From assembly GCF_040183065.1 (NCBI RefSeq), contig NC_091126.1:143301204-143365203 (forward strand): 64,000 nt of DNA, read 5' to 3'. The DNA comes from Periplaneta americana. Its lineage: Eukaryota; Arthropoda; Insecta; Blattodea; Blattidae. Both the position numbers and the translations under genes were made by a program. The notes under the pieces are model-generated. The model had not been told where the DNA came from. It saw only the letters and a list, made by a program, of their open reading frames with translations, and did no database searches. Shown here piece by piece: positions 9,851-20,268 of this stretch. Each line of letters starts with the position of its first letter. Within the stretch, counting starts at the first letter, position 1.

Positions 9851-10582
9851 GTAAACGACCACAAATATTATCAGAAAATGCAGGCTTTAAATTTCTAAGA
9901 TTTTATAAGAAAATGAACTCAAAATTGGACAGAAATTACAAGGTACCACAACAAGACTTATTAGAACTTAAATATCTTATAAAAGTATAAAAAAGATTAC
10001 TATTAATATTTTTCAAACCAGTTTTATCAAAGTAATAAAAAAAAAACAAAAAAAATTCTGAAGTTACATTATTTGGTAACCATAACATTGTTATGGTCTC
10101 TCTGACATCTTTAATATTTTTCCTGCATGTAACAAACGCTTATTTCTGAAAAGTAGACTACTCTCAGAGATTTAGAGTTGTTTATTTTAATACAATTAAT
10201 TTTTGTTTGTCCTATATAGAATATTAAAATTTACATAATGTTTTTTTGACCTAATTTTTCTATTTTAAAAGAAATGGGCATTATTGTAATCTACCTTTTG
10301 CATAAATGCGTGTTAAATCAGTGTACAAAATTTCAGAATTCTATCTCTAATGGTTGTGGAGTTATGAAATAATAATTTTGAAAAATTTAATTTAAAGTAA
10401 AAAGTCAATTCTAAAAAATATTATTAGTAACCTTTTTTACACTTTTCTCAGATATTTAAGTTCTAATAAGTCTTGTTGTGGTACCTTGTCATTTTTATCC
10501 AATTGTGAGTTAATTTCCTTACAAAATTTAAAAATTTAGAGTCTGCATTTTCTGATAATATTTGTGGTCGTTCACGTACATA
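9846..10582. mobile_element. Element with about 150-bp terminal inverted repeats
   Basis: GTACGTAAACGACCACAAAT to about 9995 is repeated in reverse at about 10430-10582 with roughly 85-90 percent identity by eye. The open frame over 9691-9990 only crosses the left arm and has no recognisable domain. The centre (10000-10430) is AT-rich and non-coding. Confidence 0.7.
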
Positions 10583-10785
10583 TACAACATTCCTGCTTAG
10601 GAGCACATGATGCAGATATAGTTAATAATTGTTTCGAGTGCGGACTGCACCACATCTAACATCCAAGTCTGTGCTTCCGCATAAATATGTGTGCTTGTCT
10701 CACTGCCTACATTTTACGTAAAAAAATATTCACAAATACATATGTATCGGTAGTGTCTTGTGATTCAATATAATTTTTAGTTATA

Positions 10786-11330
10786 GGAGAGACTCGGCTA
10801 ATTCCGCAGTATTAAGAAGTAAATCTATCATATGTTTATCAAAACTTTTAATTGAAAAATGTTACCAAGTTATGTAGGCATGGACGAAACCTTTCATTAT
10901 CAAATGAGATAAAGAAATCTATTAAAATGCAAATATATTTAGTTGTACATACATTACAGTTGAAAAGAACTCGGTTAATTTCGCAACAATGCGGATAAAT
11001 TCGCAATAGGACTTGTCTAATGCCGCAGTAGTAAATAATTAGGAAATACATTATGAAAGTAACATAAAAGGAACAATTTATATGTAAGAATGCTCGCTTT
11101 CTTCGCAGCTGTGTAGCAAAATACGAAAAACAGCCAACTTTCGATGTTTCACTGTATTGCCGACAGAGGTGTTTACCAATATCCTTGATTTTCTTCTATA
11201 GCACTGCAGAGGACATGCCTCCTGTTGACAGCCTCTCAAAACTTACGTTTACGCTATTGTAAAGCCGCAGTAAAATCATATATGCACTACAGCGGAGTTA
11301 CCCGTACTGCGGAATTAGCCGAGTTCCCCC
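10786..11330. mobile_element. Pogo-like MITE (word family C), copy 1
   Basis: Left end GGAGAGACTCGGCTAATTCC and right end in reverse GGGGGAACTCGGCTAATTCC, with TA on both sides (10784-10785, 11331-11332). The word TAATTCCGCAGTA recurs about seven times in both orientations (10797, 10974, 10995, 11017, 11260, 11286, 11305). A homologous copy of the same length lies at 34880-35420. Confidence 0.87.
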
Positions 11331-12320
11331 TACAAACATACATTTTACAATGGTTATATACAATTCTTGCACCCTTTATTTATGTTATGGAACAAAGAGT
11401 GTACGTAGGATTCACCGACTATTTTTCAAATATTTTTCCAGAAGAACATTTCCGCAAAAAATGTTTTGCCTATCACAATTTTCCCTTCGAAAATTATCCC
11501 CAAACTATTTTTTTCCCAATTATTTTATATTCAATAACTTCTTTTTTATCCCAGACCTCTTTCCTCATCATAATTTTTTTCCAACAGAAATATTAATTAC
11601 ACATTTTACCATGACGTACAGTTTCAATTAATATAGGGGAAGTCCGTGTAACTTGGACCAGTGTGTAACTTGATCCACCGATGCAATCACTATTTCCAGG
11701 ATAGTTTGCAAGGTACTTTATACAGCGCTTTGAACCTTGTACATGGTAGGGAACTGTCCATAAATCTCATTATGCAGGGTTGGCTTGACGCGGTCATAAC
11801 GGTGTCGAACATTGTGTCCCCAAATTCTTCAAATCTTTTCACAATAGTTTGACAGCGTGTTGTGCGAAGACGTTTAGAAATACAAGACTGCTTTATACAT
11901 TCGAAGAAATACCAGTGTTTGAGGTAAGTTGAGTGAAATTTATATCAATGTTTGTAAAGTAGTTTTTACGTAAATAATTTTTAAGTGTTTCTTTTACAAT
12001 GCGTGTAAATTGAACCATCACAAAGCGTGTAACTTGAGCCAATGCTAAAATGTACCAACCCTTACAATATAACAAATTTAGAAGATAAAATTGTCCATTA
12101 TGTCTTCACTAGTGTGAATTTCCAAAAATCAGAGGTCAGTGGATGAAAATTTTGTAAGGACATATAATTATATAAATAATAATATTATAAAACATTACTT
12201 TAGTTTATTTCAATGTTAATAATATTTTATTTCTTAAATTATGTAATAAGACTTCGTTTCATTTGGTGGGTCGACAATTACAACTTTTTAGCGAATTCTG
12301 CTTTCGCCATTACTTTACAG

Positions 12321-14089
12321 ATGACTACAAGACAGGCAGGAAAAGCGAAGGGAGTGTATGGGAAGTGGAAAGAAGAAAATCTGCAACTCGCTTTAGTTGC
12401 AATATCGGAAGGAGTTGGCGTCAATGAGGCTGCGCGAAGGTATAATATACCTAGTGCCACCCTTAAAAGATACAACAAAACTAAGGATGCTAAAACTAGA
12501 CAGCCCGGTCACCCACTTGATTTGCCACAAGAGGTGGAAAATGATCTTGTGACACATCTTCTGCAACTAGAAAAAATGTTCTATGGGTAAATACATTACA
12601 GCAAAATGTATATTAGGGCCTACATTAGGCCTACAACTTAATTCAATCAAACTTAATATAGGCCTAATACTTAATCTGCTTATTCTTTAATTTCAGACTG
12701 ACACGGAGAAGTGTTATGAAATTAGCATACCAGATTGCAGAGAAGAATAAACTGGCCACTCGCTTCAACAAGGAAACGAAGTCTGCAGGCAAAGAATGGT
12801 TTTCCGGCTTTATGAAGCGCCATCCCGAACTTAGCCTTAGGCAGCCAGAAGCCACATCACTTGCCAGGGCTTCAGGATTCAACAGGGTTGTAGTCGGCAA
12901 GTTCTTTAACACATTGGAACAACTTGTTGACCAACACAAATCAACTGCTGCCAGAATATTCAACATGGACGAGACATGCCACACTGTCGTTCAACGCCAA
13001 GAGAAGATTCTGGCACAGAGGGGAAAACATCAGTTTGGAGCCATTTCTTCGTGTGAGCGAGGTCAGAATGTGACAGGAGTGCATGCCATGAGTGCGAGTG
13101 GCTTCTTTGTACCTCCTATGGTGATTTACGCTAGGAAAAAATGATGGAGTCTCTCACATTTGGAGCACCTCCTAACACCATCTTCCGCTGTCAGGATAAG
13201 GGATGGATGGATTCTGACACATTCTGTGAATGGATTAGGCACTTCATTAGAACTCAAGCCCAGCCCTCAGGAGAAAGTACTGTTGATTTTAGATGGTCAC
13301 AGTAGCCATACGCAATCGCTCAAAACGATTGAGATCTGCCGTCAGTACGGTGTGATTATGTTATCTCTACCGTCGCACTGCACGCACCGTCTCCAACCAC
13401 TGGACGTGCCGTTCTTCAAACCTCTGAACACATTCATGTCAGCTGCCATATCAACGAAGATGAGGGAACTTCCAGGACAGCGGCTGAATATCCAGCACTT
13501 TGCCTCACTGGTAGAAGTGGCATTCCCCAGAGCAGCAAATATGCAGATTGCAATGAATGGCTTCAGGCACACTGGTATTTGGCCTGTCGACCGAAATGTG
13601 TTTTCAGAGGCTGATTTCGCGCCTTCTTTGATGACCGATCGGCTTTTGAATGGTGAGCCATCAGCATCAGCATCTCGGGCAGCAGATGAAGTGGAAGGAG
13701 CAACAACAGCAGCATCAGCAGAGAAAAAGATGGGAGACAATGTGGAGCTACTTTCTGGTCTCTCAGAATATGTGTCAGTGAAGGAAATAAGCCCTTTGCC
13801 TTCGTCTTCAAAATCTGGACAGAGAAAATCTGGAACGAGATACAATGCATCTGGCGTGGTGCTGACCGATACGCCACACAAGAATGCTCTGCAGCAACAG
13901 TCAGATGGAAAGGCCGCAAAGAGGAGAAAATTATTTGATTCGAAAGTTAAGGTGACATCCAAAACACGCTGTGTTATTTGTGGTGAAAGTGAGAACAAAG
14001 ACTGGATTCAGTGCAATCGGTGTGGAAAATGGGTCCACGAAGAATGTGCAACAATTACAGATGAACTATTTTATTACTGTTGTATGTGA
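12321..14089 (+). pseudogene. Pogo/Tigger-family transposase (one intron, two frameshifts)
   Basis: Start chosen at MTTRQAGKAKGVYGKW (12321); an in-frame ATG at 12213 lies in non-matching sequence. Exon 1 (12321-12586) holds a psq helix-turn-helix (NEAARRYNIPSATLKR). A GT...AG intron, 12587-12696, joins the frame at codon Gly of FYG/LTRRSVMKLAYQ. Exon 2 holds the CENP-B-type second DNA-binding part (WFSGFMKRHPELSLRQPEAT) and a DDD catalytic domain: D in RIFNMDET, D in LLILDGHSSHT, D in LQPLDVPF (36 residues between second and third). Between about 13135 and 13265 the coding register shifts to another frame (GWMDSDTFCEWIRHF is legible there) and back. The C-terminus (13965-14086) is a PHD-like zinc knuckle, C-x2-C-x10-C-x2-C-x4-H-x2-C-x10-CC. 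Expected role: nuclear cut-and-paste transposase. Confidence 0.92.
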
Positions 14090-14118
14090 AATCATTGCTT
14101 GACACAAATTTTTGTTTA

Positions 14119-14124
14119 AATAAA
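14119..14124 (+). promoter_or_regulatory. Polyadenylation signal AATAAA
   Basis: Canonical hexamer 30 bases after the transposase stop codon and before the right-end word repeats. Confidence 0.6.
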
Positions 14125-14799
14125 CAACATTATAGGAGTTAAATGTGTTTAATATGCCTGGTCCAAGTTACACTATCCTCTGGTTCATATTACACGACCT
14201 TGGCTCAAGTTACACGGCTTCGAAATTTTGATTAAATTTTATTTTTGAAGTATTAGAATTAAAATTAGTGAAGTCTTATTCTACTTAGGGATTTATTATG
14301 GCAATCTACCATCATAAAAAATTCAGGGACATTTTTCTCAATATGATAAGTGAGTTACGGCCATTCAAACTTAGGTGGTCCAATATACACGGCCCTCCCC
14401 TATTACATTAATTTATATAGTAGACCTCTAACGTTATACCCTATCTTCTCAAATAATAAAAAACCTGTTTCCTCCTTTGTAAGAATAATTGTAATCTAAC
14501 ATAACTTATTTATTCTTTTCTGAAGTGAAATCCATTTCTTTTTAGATTTGGATTTGATCACTGACCAGAAGGATGATTGGCCAAGGGCTGTTTCAGTATC
14601 GTATTGTTAGTCTGGGAATAATTTTCGAAGGGAAAAACTGTGATAGGGAAAACCTTTTCGCGGAAATTTGCTTCTGGAAAGATACTAGTGACAAGTCAAT
14701 TATATGGATGACAAATGACAAGTGCTAGTAATTTCTGTTGCATAACAGAATTTTATTAATTTGTCATAACTAGCATATTTCAGAAGTGAAATCCGTCCT

Positions 14800-14988
14800 G
14801 GATGGTACAGTCGGTATAGCGCTGGCCTTCTGTGCCCAAGGTTGCGAGTTCGTTCTCAGTTCGATGGCACTGAAGTGTGCTTAAATGCGACACGCTCATG
14901 TCACTTGATTTATTGGCATGTAAAAGAACTCCTGCGGGACACACCGACGACGCTGATATAATCTCGTTAAATAAAACATAATTTAAAA
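14800..14988 (+). mobile_element. tRNA-derived SINE family B, copy 1
   Basis: Head GGTACAGTCGGTATAGCGCT (A box) followed by a degenerate B box, body with CATGTAAAAGAACTCCTGCG and 3' end CGACGCTGATATAATCTCG. The reverse-strand repeat at 60622-60838 shares the same order of blocks. Confidence 0.85.
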
Positions 14989-15290
14989 AAATTACAAGTG
15001 AAAGACAGCCATATTGGTAAATCGTCTTTCGAATTATTAAGGAAAGTGTAGTATTACTAAAATCAATTTTAAGTGTTATTTAGTTCTGCATGAATTTAAT
15101 TATGGAAGAAGAAAGACAATCGTAACTCATGACCAAGCAGCGCATTTTCGTTCCCAAACGTACAACGGATCGAGTAGTTTCTTCTGGTAGCTACATCTAT
15201 TACGTCACGTAGATGCGTAAGAAGTTCTAATTGCAAGCAGGTACGCATGAGGTCATTAAATACTAATGATGTAATGTATTATAAATATGC

Positions 15291-15389
15291 CTCTGTAACG
15301 TCATATGACGCAGAAACAACATTCTCTTAGTTTAAATAAATTTTATATGATTTTCGTAAAAGATTTGCTTTTCATAGCCTCAGAATATA
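15291..15389 (+). repeat. Left half of a repeat split by the 15390-17254 element
   Basis: TGTAACGTCATATGACGCAG...TTAGTTTAAATAAATTTTA up to TCAGAATA matches 17366-17466 in direct orientation. Its continuation, TGTTTTCGTTCACTGCAACGG, is found at 17257-17300 on the far side of the inserted element. Confidence 0.8.
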
Positions 15390-17254
15390 TGCATGGTGAA
15401 TTTTCCAAACGACTTAAGTCCACATGTTGGGAATTTTGAGTTGAGAGCATGATTATGTTATTGTGTGCAAGGGACATCGTTTAGTAACAGAATGACTTTA
15501 ATCCAAGACTTTTGTACAGTTTTTATTAGCAGCAGAGTTTTTGGTTAAGGGGTAAAGTGACTTTAGTCTTGGACTTAAGTTGTTTTTCCTCTCAAGTGCT
15601 GAAGGAACTTACATAATATATAATTTTAATCATACGTTCAGCTGACAAATTGTTTTTTTGTCTGTTCTCATTGGTAATTCTTTCCGAACTTATCTCACGT
15701 TTACCACTCCTTCCAGTGCATTCTTCATCAGGCAGTTCTATTCAGCCAGTAACACAATCAATTCCCTTTCTACTTCTTGATCATTTTCAGCATCATTCTT
15801 TTTCCACATTTTCCAACACAATGGTTTATCCCCGATCAATGAAACCAATATTCAAGATATTCGTAAAATGCTTAAGTACATTCGTGATGAAGAAGATGTG
15901 CATACATTTTACGAAAACATTATAGCATGGAAGACAACAAAGAATTGAAATATGAAACTAAGCTGTGGTCTCGTTATAACACTCCTAAGAGTTGTCTGTG
16001 CTCTTGTGATTAACAAATTGTTCAAAATATTGTTGTCCAACAATTGCAATAAGGTTATTTTATGATTTTGGTATAAATACATTTAGTTAAACATGTTTGT
16101 GTGTCAGTATCCTAATAATTATGATGCAGGATTGAAGTTAATTTCTAGAACAACTTAAGTCCTGAAGATAATTACATTTTTTAGACCTGAAGAAGAATAC
16201 AAAAATATGAATTTTTATAATAAAACTATTTCTCTTACTTATAAAAAATTATATTGTAACAATATATGATTCCGCGAGACTAAAAACAGTCTCCGGAACA
16301 ACTGGATAATACCCACGGCAGAGCAATGTCGATAGTCGACGTTAATTACTGGCCACTAGCCACCGGGCCGTACAGAGCCGTGTCAAACAAAAGACAATCG
16401 AAATGGTGGTAGTCAAATTCGCGACTATATTCTTAAATAAATCGCTCTATTAGTCAAGTGAAAGATTTATGCCATACAACGACGATGTTCTGAATGCACT
16501 AAAAGAAAATGCTTATGTAGTAAGATCTTAAAGTAGGTTATGACAACGAAATAAAGAGGAAAAAGGTGTCATTCACGGAATATCATTTAAATAACGGAAA
16601 GTAAATTTCCGGTTAATGTTCACCAAAGCATTAAGTAGATAATTATGACCACGTTGCAGTTTTATTTGTGGCCTAGAGAAAAAAAAAACTTTTAGGGGCC
16701 ACGAAATTATTCACAGCTTTAATTATATTACCGTCTATCAATATTACGAGACAAAAATTATCATAAAGGCCATGACCGAGTAGAAACATCGATACCGAAG
16801 AGAGAAATCCATTTGGCCGTGATGAAACAAAAGAAAATGCGAGAGAGATTATAGTTCGAGATAAAATGGACACACAATTTTGATGACCATACTGTTAGTA
16901 ACTGGAGATCGCTTGTAAGATCTGTCTTAATCTTCTATGTAGAAATGTCATCCAAGCAAATTGGTGGTCCAGGGAAAAATCATTGCAATAGATGAGAGTA
17001 ACAGTGGTGCTCTCTCTCAGTAATGTTCAGAACGAAGGAGGTAGAGAGAAAAAGAAACAAATTTCTCCTAACGACACCACAGACCAAAATCATGTTCTTA
17101 TGTTGGCAACATTGTGTATGTAGTTAAATTTGGTGATAAACGTAACGGCACGGTTCAAAGCTACAGTGGTAATTCTCCAGTATAGCGCAGTTTTTCTTTA
17201 ATTTTCTCAAAACTACTTCTAGGGACTTAAGTCGTTTCGCAAATTCACCATTCA
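15390..17254 (+). mobile_element. TA-flanked DNA transposon of unassigned group
   Basis: Left end TGCATGGTGAATTTTCCAAA, right end in reverse TGAATGGTGAATTTGCGAAA, then CGACTTAAGTCC on both. TA flanks at 15388-15389 and 17255-17256. The word ACTTAAGTC recurs at about 15410, 15575, 16147 and 17223, with relatives at 15493 and 15560. The boundary is confirmed by an empty-site paralogue at 17366-17520. Inside is a remnant of the unidentified protein module (15820-15948). The rest, including 15950-17200, is AT-rich with no legible protein. Confidence 0.8.
15820..15948 (+). pseudogene. Unidentified transposon protein module, copy 3
   Basis: The frame beginning at 15820 reads NGLSPINETNIQDIRKMLKY then IRDEEDVHTFYENIIAWKTT and stops at 15946-15948. 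The IN-x4/5-DI-KML-YI ... FYE-(D/N)-I pattern is the same C-terminal module seen at 5750-5888 and 25258-25400 (minus). The conflicting frame starting at 15650 is a shadow. Confidence 0.5.
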
Positions 17255-17365
17255 TATGTTTTCGTTCACTGCAACGGGATAGGTCTTGATAAACGAATTG
17301 TTTGTATATGTTGTGTAAAATATAAATACTGATAAATTTTATATAGATTTTTGTTATTATTATTT

Positions 17366-17520
17366 TGTCCCTGTAACATCATGTGACGTAGAAAGAACAT
17401 TTTCTTAGCTTAAATAAATTTTACTGGCAGTTATAGTAAAAGATATGAATTTCATAATATCAGAATATATGTTTTTGTTCACCGTAACGGAGTGGATTTC
17501 GTTAAATGAATTAATTGAAT
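17366..17520 (+). repeat. Unsplit (empty-site) copy of the repeat at 15291/17255
   Basis: Reads without interruption through AGAATATATGTTTTTGTTCA, exactly the junction that is occupied by the 1865-bp element upstream. Confidence 0.8.
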
Positions 17521-17636
17521 ATATTATATTATATAGAGTATTTACAGTTAATGTGTATCATGTTTACTATTATGTTCTATAATATATATTGTATATAATA
17601 CTGTACCATATTATTATACCTTGAATTTAGACACTG

Positions 17637-17690
17637 AATAACCTGTGAAGTTAAAAGCGTCGTTAAATAAGGTGCTATTACCACTACTAC
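17637..17690 (+). mobile_element. SINE 3' end fragment
   Basis: CTGAATAACCTGTGAAGTTAA and AAGCGTCGTTAAATAAGG resemble the GCGTCGTTAAATAACC tails of SINE families A and C. Only the tail is present. From here to 18200 nothing else is recognised. Confidence 0.5.
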
Positions 17691-18223
17691 TAACACCATC
17701 AACCAAAGGTAAGCTCCTCATGCACTTACCTTAGGTACCGCGTAGCAGCTTGCGTTTCATCCGCAGAACAAGACCTGAGAAACGAGAAAACACAACAACA
17801 ATTAAAATAATGTCAATACTATAGAATTGCTTAATCCATATAAAATTAACAAAGGAAAATAGCTTTCAGAATAAACCAAAGATTTTTAAACAAAGAAAGA
17901 TATAGAAAAGAAGTTAAAGAACTCTTTCAAGGGAAGAAAAACTCGTTCCACCGAGGCAGGGTATTGTTCGAACTAAATCATTTATATGACAAAGGGGGAG
18001 AAAAAGAATAGCCGCGAAACAAAGCAATGCTCTCATTTAGCGAAGTCAACAAAGATGTTTGAGACAGTACTGTTTAACAGAATATAAGCTATTTCAAAAT
18101 AGAATCTGTGACAAGGAAAAACACTCTAAGAAAAGTAATACATCATTTATGATTCCGCGACGTTCTGTAACTTAAAATTTTAATGATCATATGCGTGGAG
18201 AGAAATGTTGAAAGAGAAAAATA

Positions 18224-18562
18224 AAGAAAAAAGTAGTAGCAGTAGCAGTAGTACTAGTATTGGTAGCATTAGTACTAGTAATAATGGCACTAGTAGTACT
18301 AGTAGTGGTATTAGTAATGATACTCGCAGTAATATTTGTAGTGGCACTTGTATTATTATTATTATTATTATTAGTAGTAGTAGTAGTAGTAGTAGTAATA
18401 GTAGTAGTAGTGGTAGTAGTAGTGTAGTAGCAGTAATAGTAGTAGTGGTAGTGGTAGTGGTGGTGGTAGTAGTGTTAGTAACAGTAATAGTGGTGGTAGT
18501 AGTGGTGGTGGTGGTAGTGGTAGTGGTAGTGGTAGTAGTAGTAGTAGTAGTAGTAGTAGTAA
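18224..18562. repeat. (AGT)n microsatellite, imperfect, about 340 bp
   Basis: Trinucleotide AGT/AGC/GGT array with an ATT sub-block at 18351-18372. Open frames across it (poly-Ser, poly-Val, poly-Tyr, poly-Leu) are artefacts of the repeat. Confidence 0.97.
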
Positions 18563-18909
18563 CAACTCTTTAGCAACGTTTCCAACAACAGAATTTATTA
18601 AGAACTGAAATTCAACGATAGCCAGAAATGGCTGAACATTTTCCCAGCAGCCTTCTCTATCTGTAAATTTACCTCTCGATACAAAGCTTTATTTCCCTCC
18701 CCGAGGAGGCCATGCTACCTATTTTATCATTCTTTAAAATTCATCTTCTTCGGCGGAAGGAGATAAGGACAAAATGGAATGAAAGAAATACAACGTGTCC
18801 CGCTTAGAATAATCGAGAAATTAGTGCTAATTTAAAGCATAAATAATGGTTTTATAACATAAATTATTGTACAACTTGATATAAAAGCTCTCCGAGTTTC
18901 GGAGAATGG

Positions 18910-19300
18910 TCAGTGTAACTCGATGTGTGCGCCTCAAGCTACTCTGAAGACACCCAAAAGGTACTCAACCTTCTGCCAAGTGTTGTATAACATTTGTGGA
19001 GTGGTTAGCACAGCTGCATTTATAATACGTTGTCTCAGTTTTTCCAAAGTGTCAACTGTATCACGATGGTACACAACATTCGTCATAAAACCCCAGAAAT
19101 AGATCAATGGGCGTCAAGTCGGGTGACCTAGGGGGCCAGGCAAGGGTTCTCCTTGTTGCTGAAAAACTGATCCCGAGGAAGTTGATCAACAACAAAAGTT
19201 CTGCAAATGTCCAGATACACATTCCTTTGATTGTCGCCTCGATGAAGGAGACTAGTCCAATGACGGAATGTTCTACTGAATGACGCCAGGATTGCTTCCA
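18910..19300 (-). pseudogene. Mariner/IS630-type transposase, C-terminal remnant
   Basis: Minus strand reads NVYLDICRTFVVDQLP, then in another frame WPPRSPDLTPIDLFL, and after a small deletion WGFMTNVVYHRDTVDTLEKL with QRIINAAVLTTPQMLYNTW. The block PPRSPDLTP-D-FLWG is the signature around the last catalytic acidic residue in insect mariner-related transposases (the aspartate in TPID). At least two frameshifts and a stop make it non-functional. Confidence 0.8.
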
Positions 19301-19396
19301 CGATAAACGTTACTGTGCATGCGAATGAACATGAAAGTGTTTTTAAACCATTGGTGCATAAACTTGGACAGTTTCTGCATGTGAGATGTAAATTAA

Positions 19397-20268
19397 GGTG
19401 AGAGGATGGTATTTTTTGGTGAAAAATGAGTAAATTAAAAAAAAATCTTTAAAATACTCTGTGATATGTGCGGAATGTATAGCATAACATTTTTTTGATA
19501 TTTGTGCCCTTATTGGATGTTGAGTCGCCATTTTTAAACTTCCTGCGTTATGGATTTTTAAATCACTCGCCCACTTTTATTGCTGTTTCCGGTAAATTAA
19601 ATTTTCATAAAGAAATTTATTTTCTTCAAAACAGCCTTCGATATGTGTGGAATGCACTGCATAACATTTTGTGGGTATTCGGATGTTGAGACGTCATTTT
19701 TAAACTTCCTGCGCTATGGATTTTTAAATCACACGCCCGCTTTTATCGGTTTCCAGTAGCTTCATTGTTTTTTGCTACATTGCCAGACAAAAATTGATAT
19801 AATTTCTGAACTATTAAAGATACATGCATGAAGTTTAGAACACACATTCTTTAGACTATTAGGAAACTTTTCTCTGTAACAGAATTTTGTTAATTGATTT
19901 CATTTTAAAATTCAATCGTTTGTTTGGAAGAAAGGAAATCAGAAAAATGTTATTAAATTTTAATTGTTTATTTTACAGACGTAGTATGGACTAATATCAA
20001 AATTCTGTTACAGACAGTTTGTAGAACATGCTTTTGCAAATACATTGCAAAAAAACTGTTTGAATCTATCTTTAAAAACGGTTTAGATATATCGGTTTTA
20101 GTACAATCCTGCATTGGGTATATTTTTTCAAATTTGGGCCCCAAATAATTATTTTTTCAAAATATTTTTATTTGGTTGAGTTGCCACAGCTATGAGCTCT
20201 CTATATACAAAAAATTAATATTTTACACCAAATAGGAAAAAAGTTTTAAAAAATACCATCCTCTCCCC
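19397..20268. mobile_element. TTAA-flanked non-autonomous element (piggyBac-like TSD)
   Basis: GGTGAGAGGATGGTATTTTT at the left is matched in reverse at the right (GGGGAGAGGATGGTATTTTT). Both sides are flanked by TTAA (19393-19396 and 20269-20272), the target duplication used by piggyBac and Kolobok-type elements. No transposase is present. It sits inside the mariner-type element. Confidence 0.75.
19461..19760 (+). repeat. Tandem duplication inside the TTAA element
   Basis: A block of about 125 bp (GGATGTTGAGTCGCCATTTT, AACTTCCTGCGTTATGGATT) at 19461-19588 is repeated at 19637-19760 with few changes. Confidence 0.8.

Larger units (their letters stand above)
11636..14400 (+). mobile_element. 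Pogo/Tigger DNA transposon (word family D), near full length
   Basis: Left end GGGGAAGTCCGTGTAACTTGG, right end in reverse GGGGAGGGCCGTGTATATTGG; TA at 11634-11635 and 14401-14402. The word GTGTAACTTGGACCA occurs four times in direct orientation near the left (11647, 11663, 12003, 12026) and four times inverted near the right (14160, about 14180, 14200, 14376), a symmetric set of likely transposase binding sites. It contains the transposase gene 12321-14089 and a polyadenylation signal. Two frameshifts make this copy non-autonomous. Confidence 0.9.

Noticed and set aside
11225-11596. 123-codon ORF crossing the end of the MITE at 11330
   Set aside because: Starts inside MITE sequence and continues into AT-rich DNA; no domain.
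13342-13998. 218-codon antisense ORF
   Set aside because: Exactly opposite the pogo transposase coding region; a codon-bias shadow.
18205-18573. Poly-Ser/poly-Val ORF and antisense poly-Tyr/poly-Leu ORF
   Set aside because: Artefacts of the (AGT)n tract.
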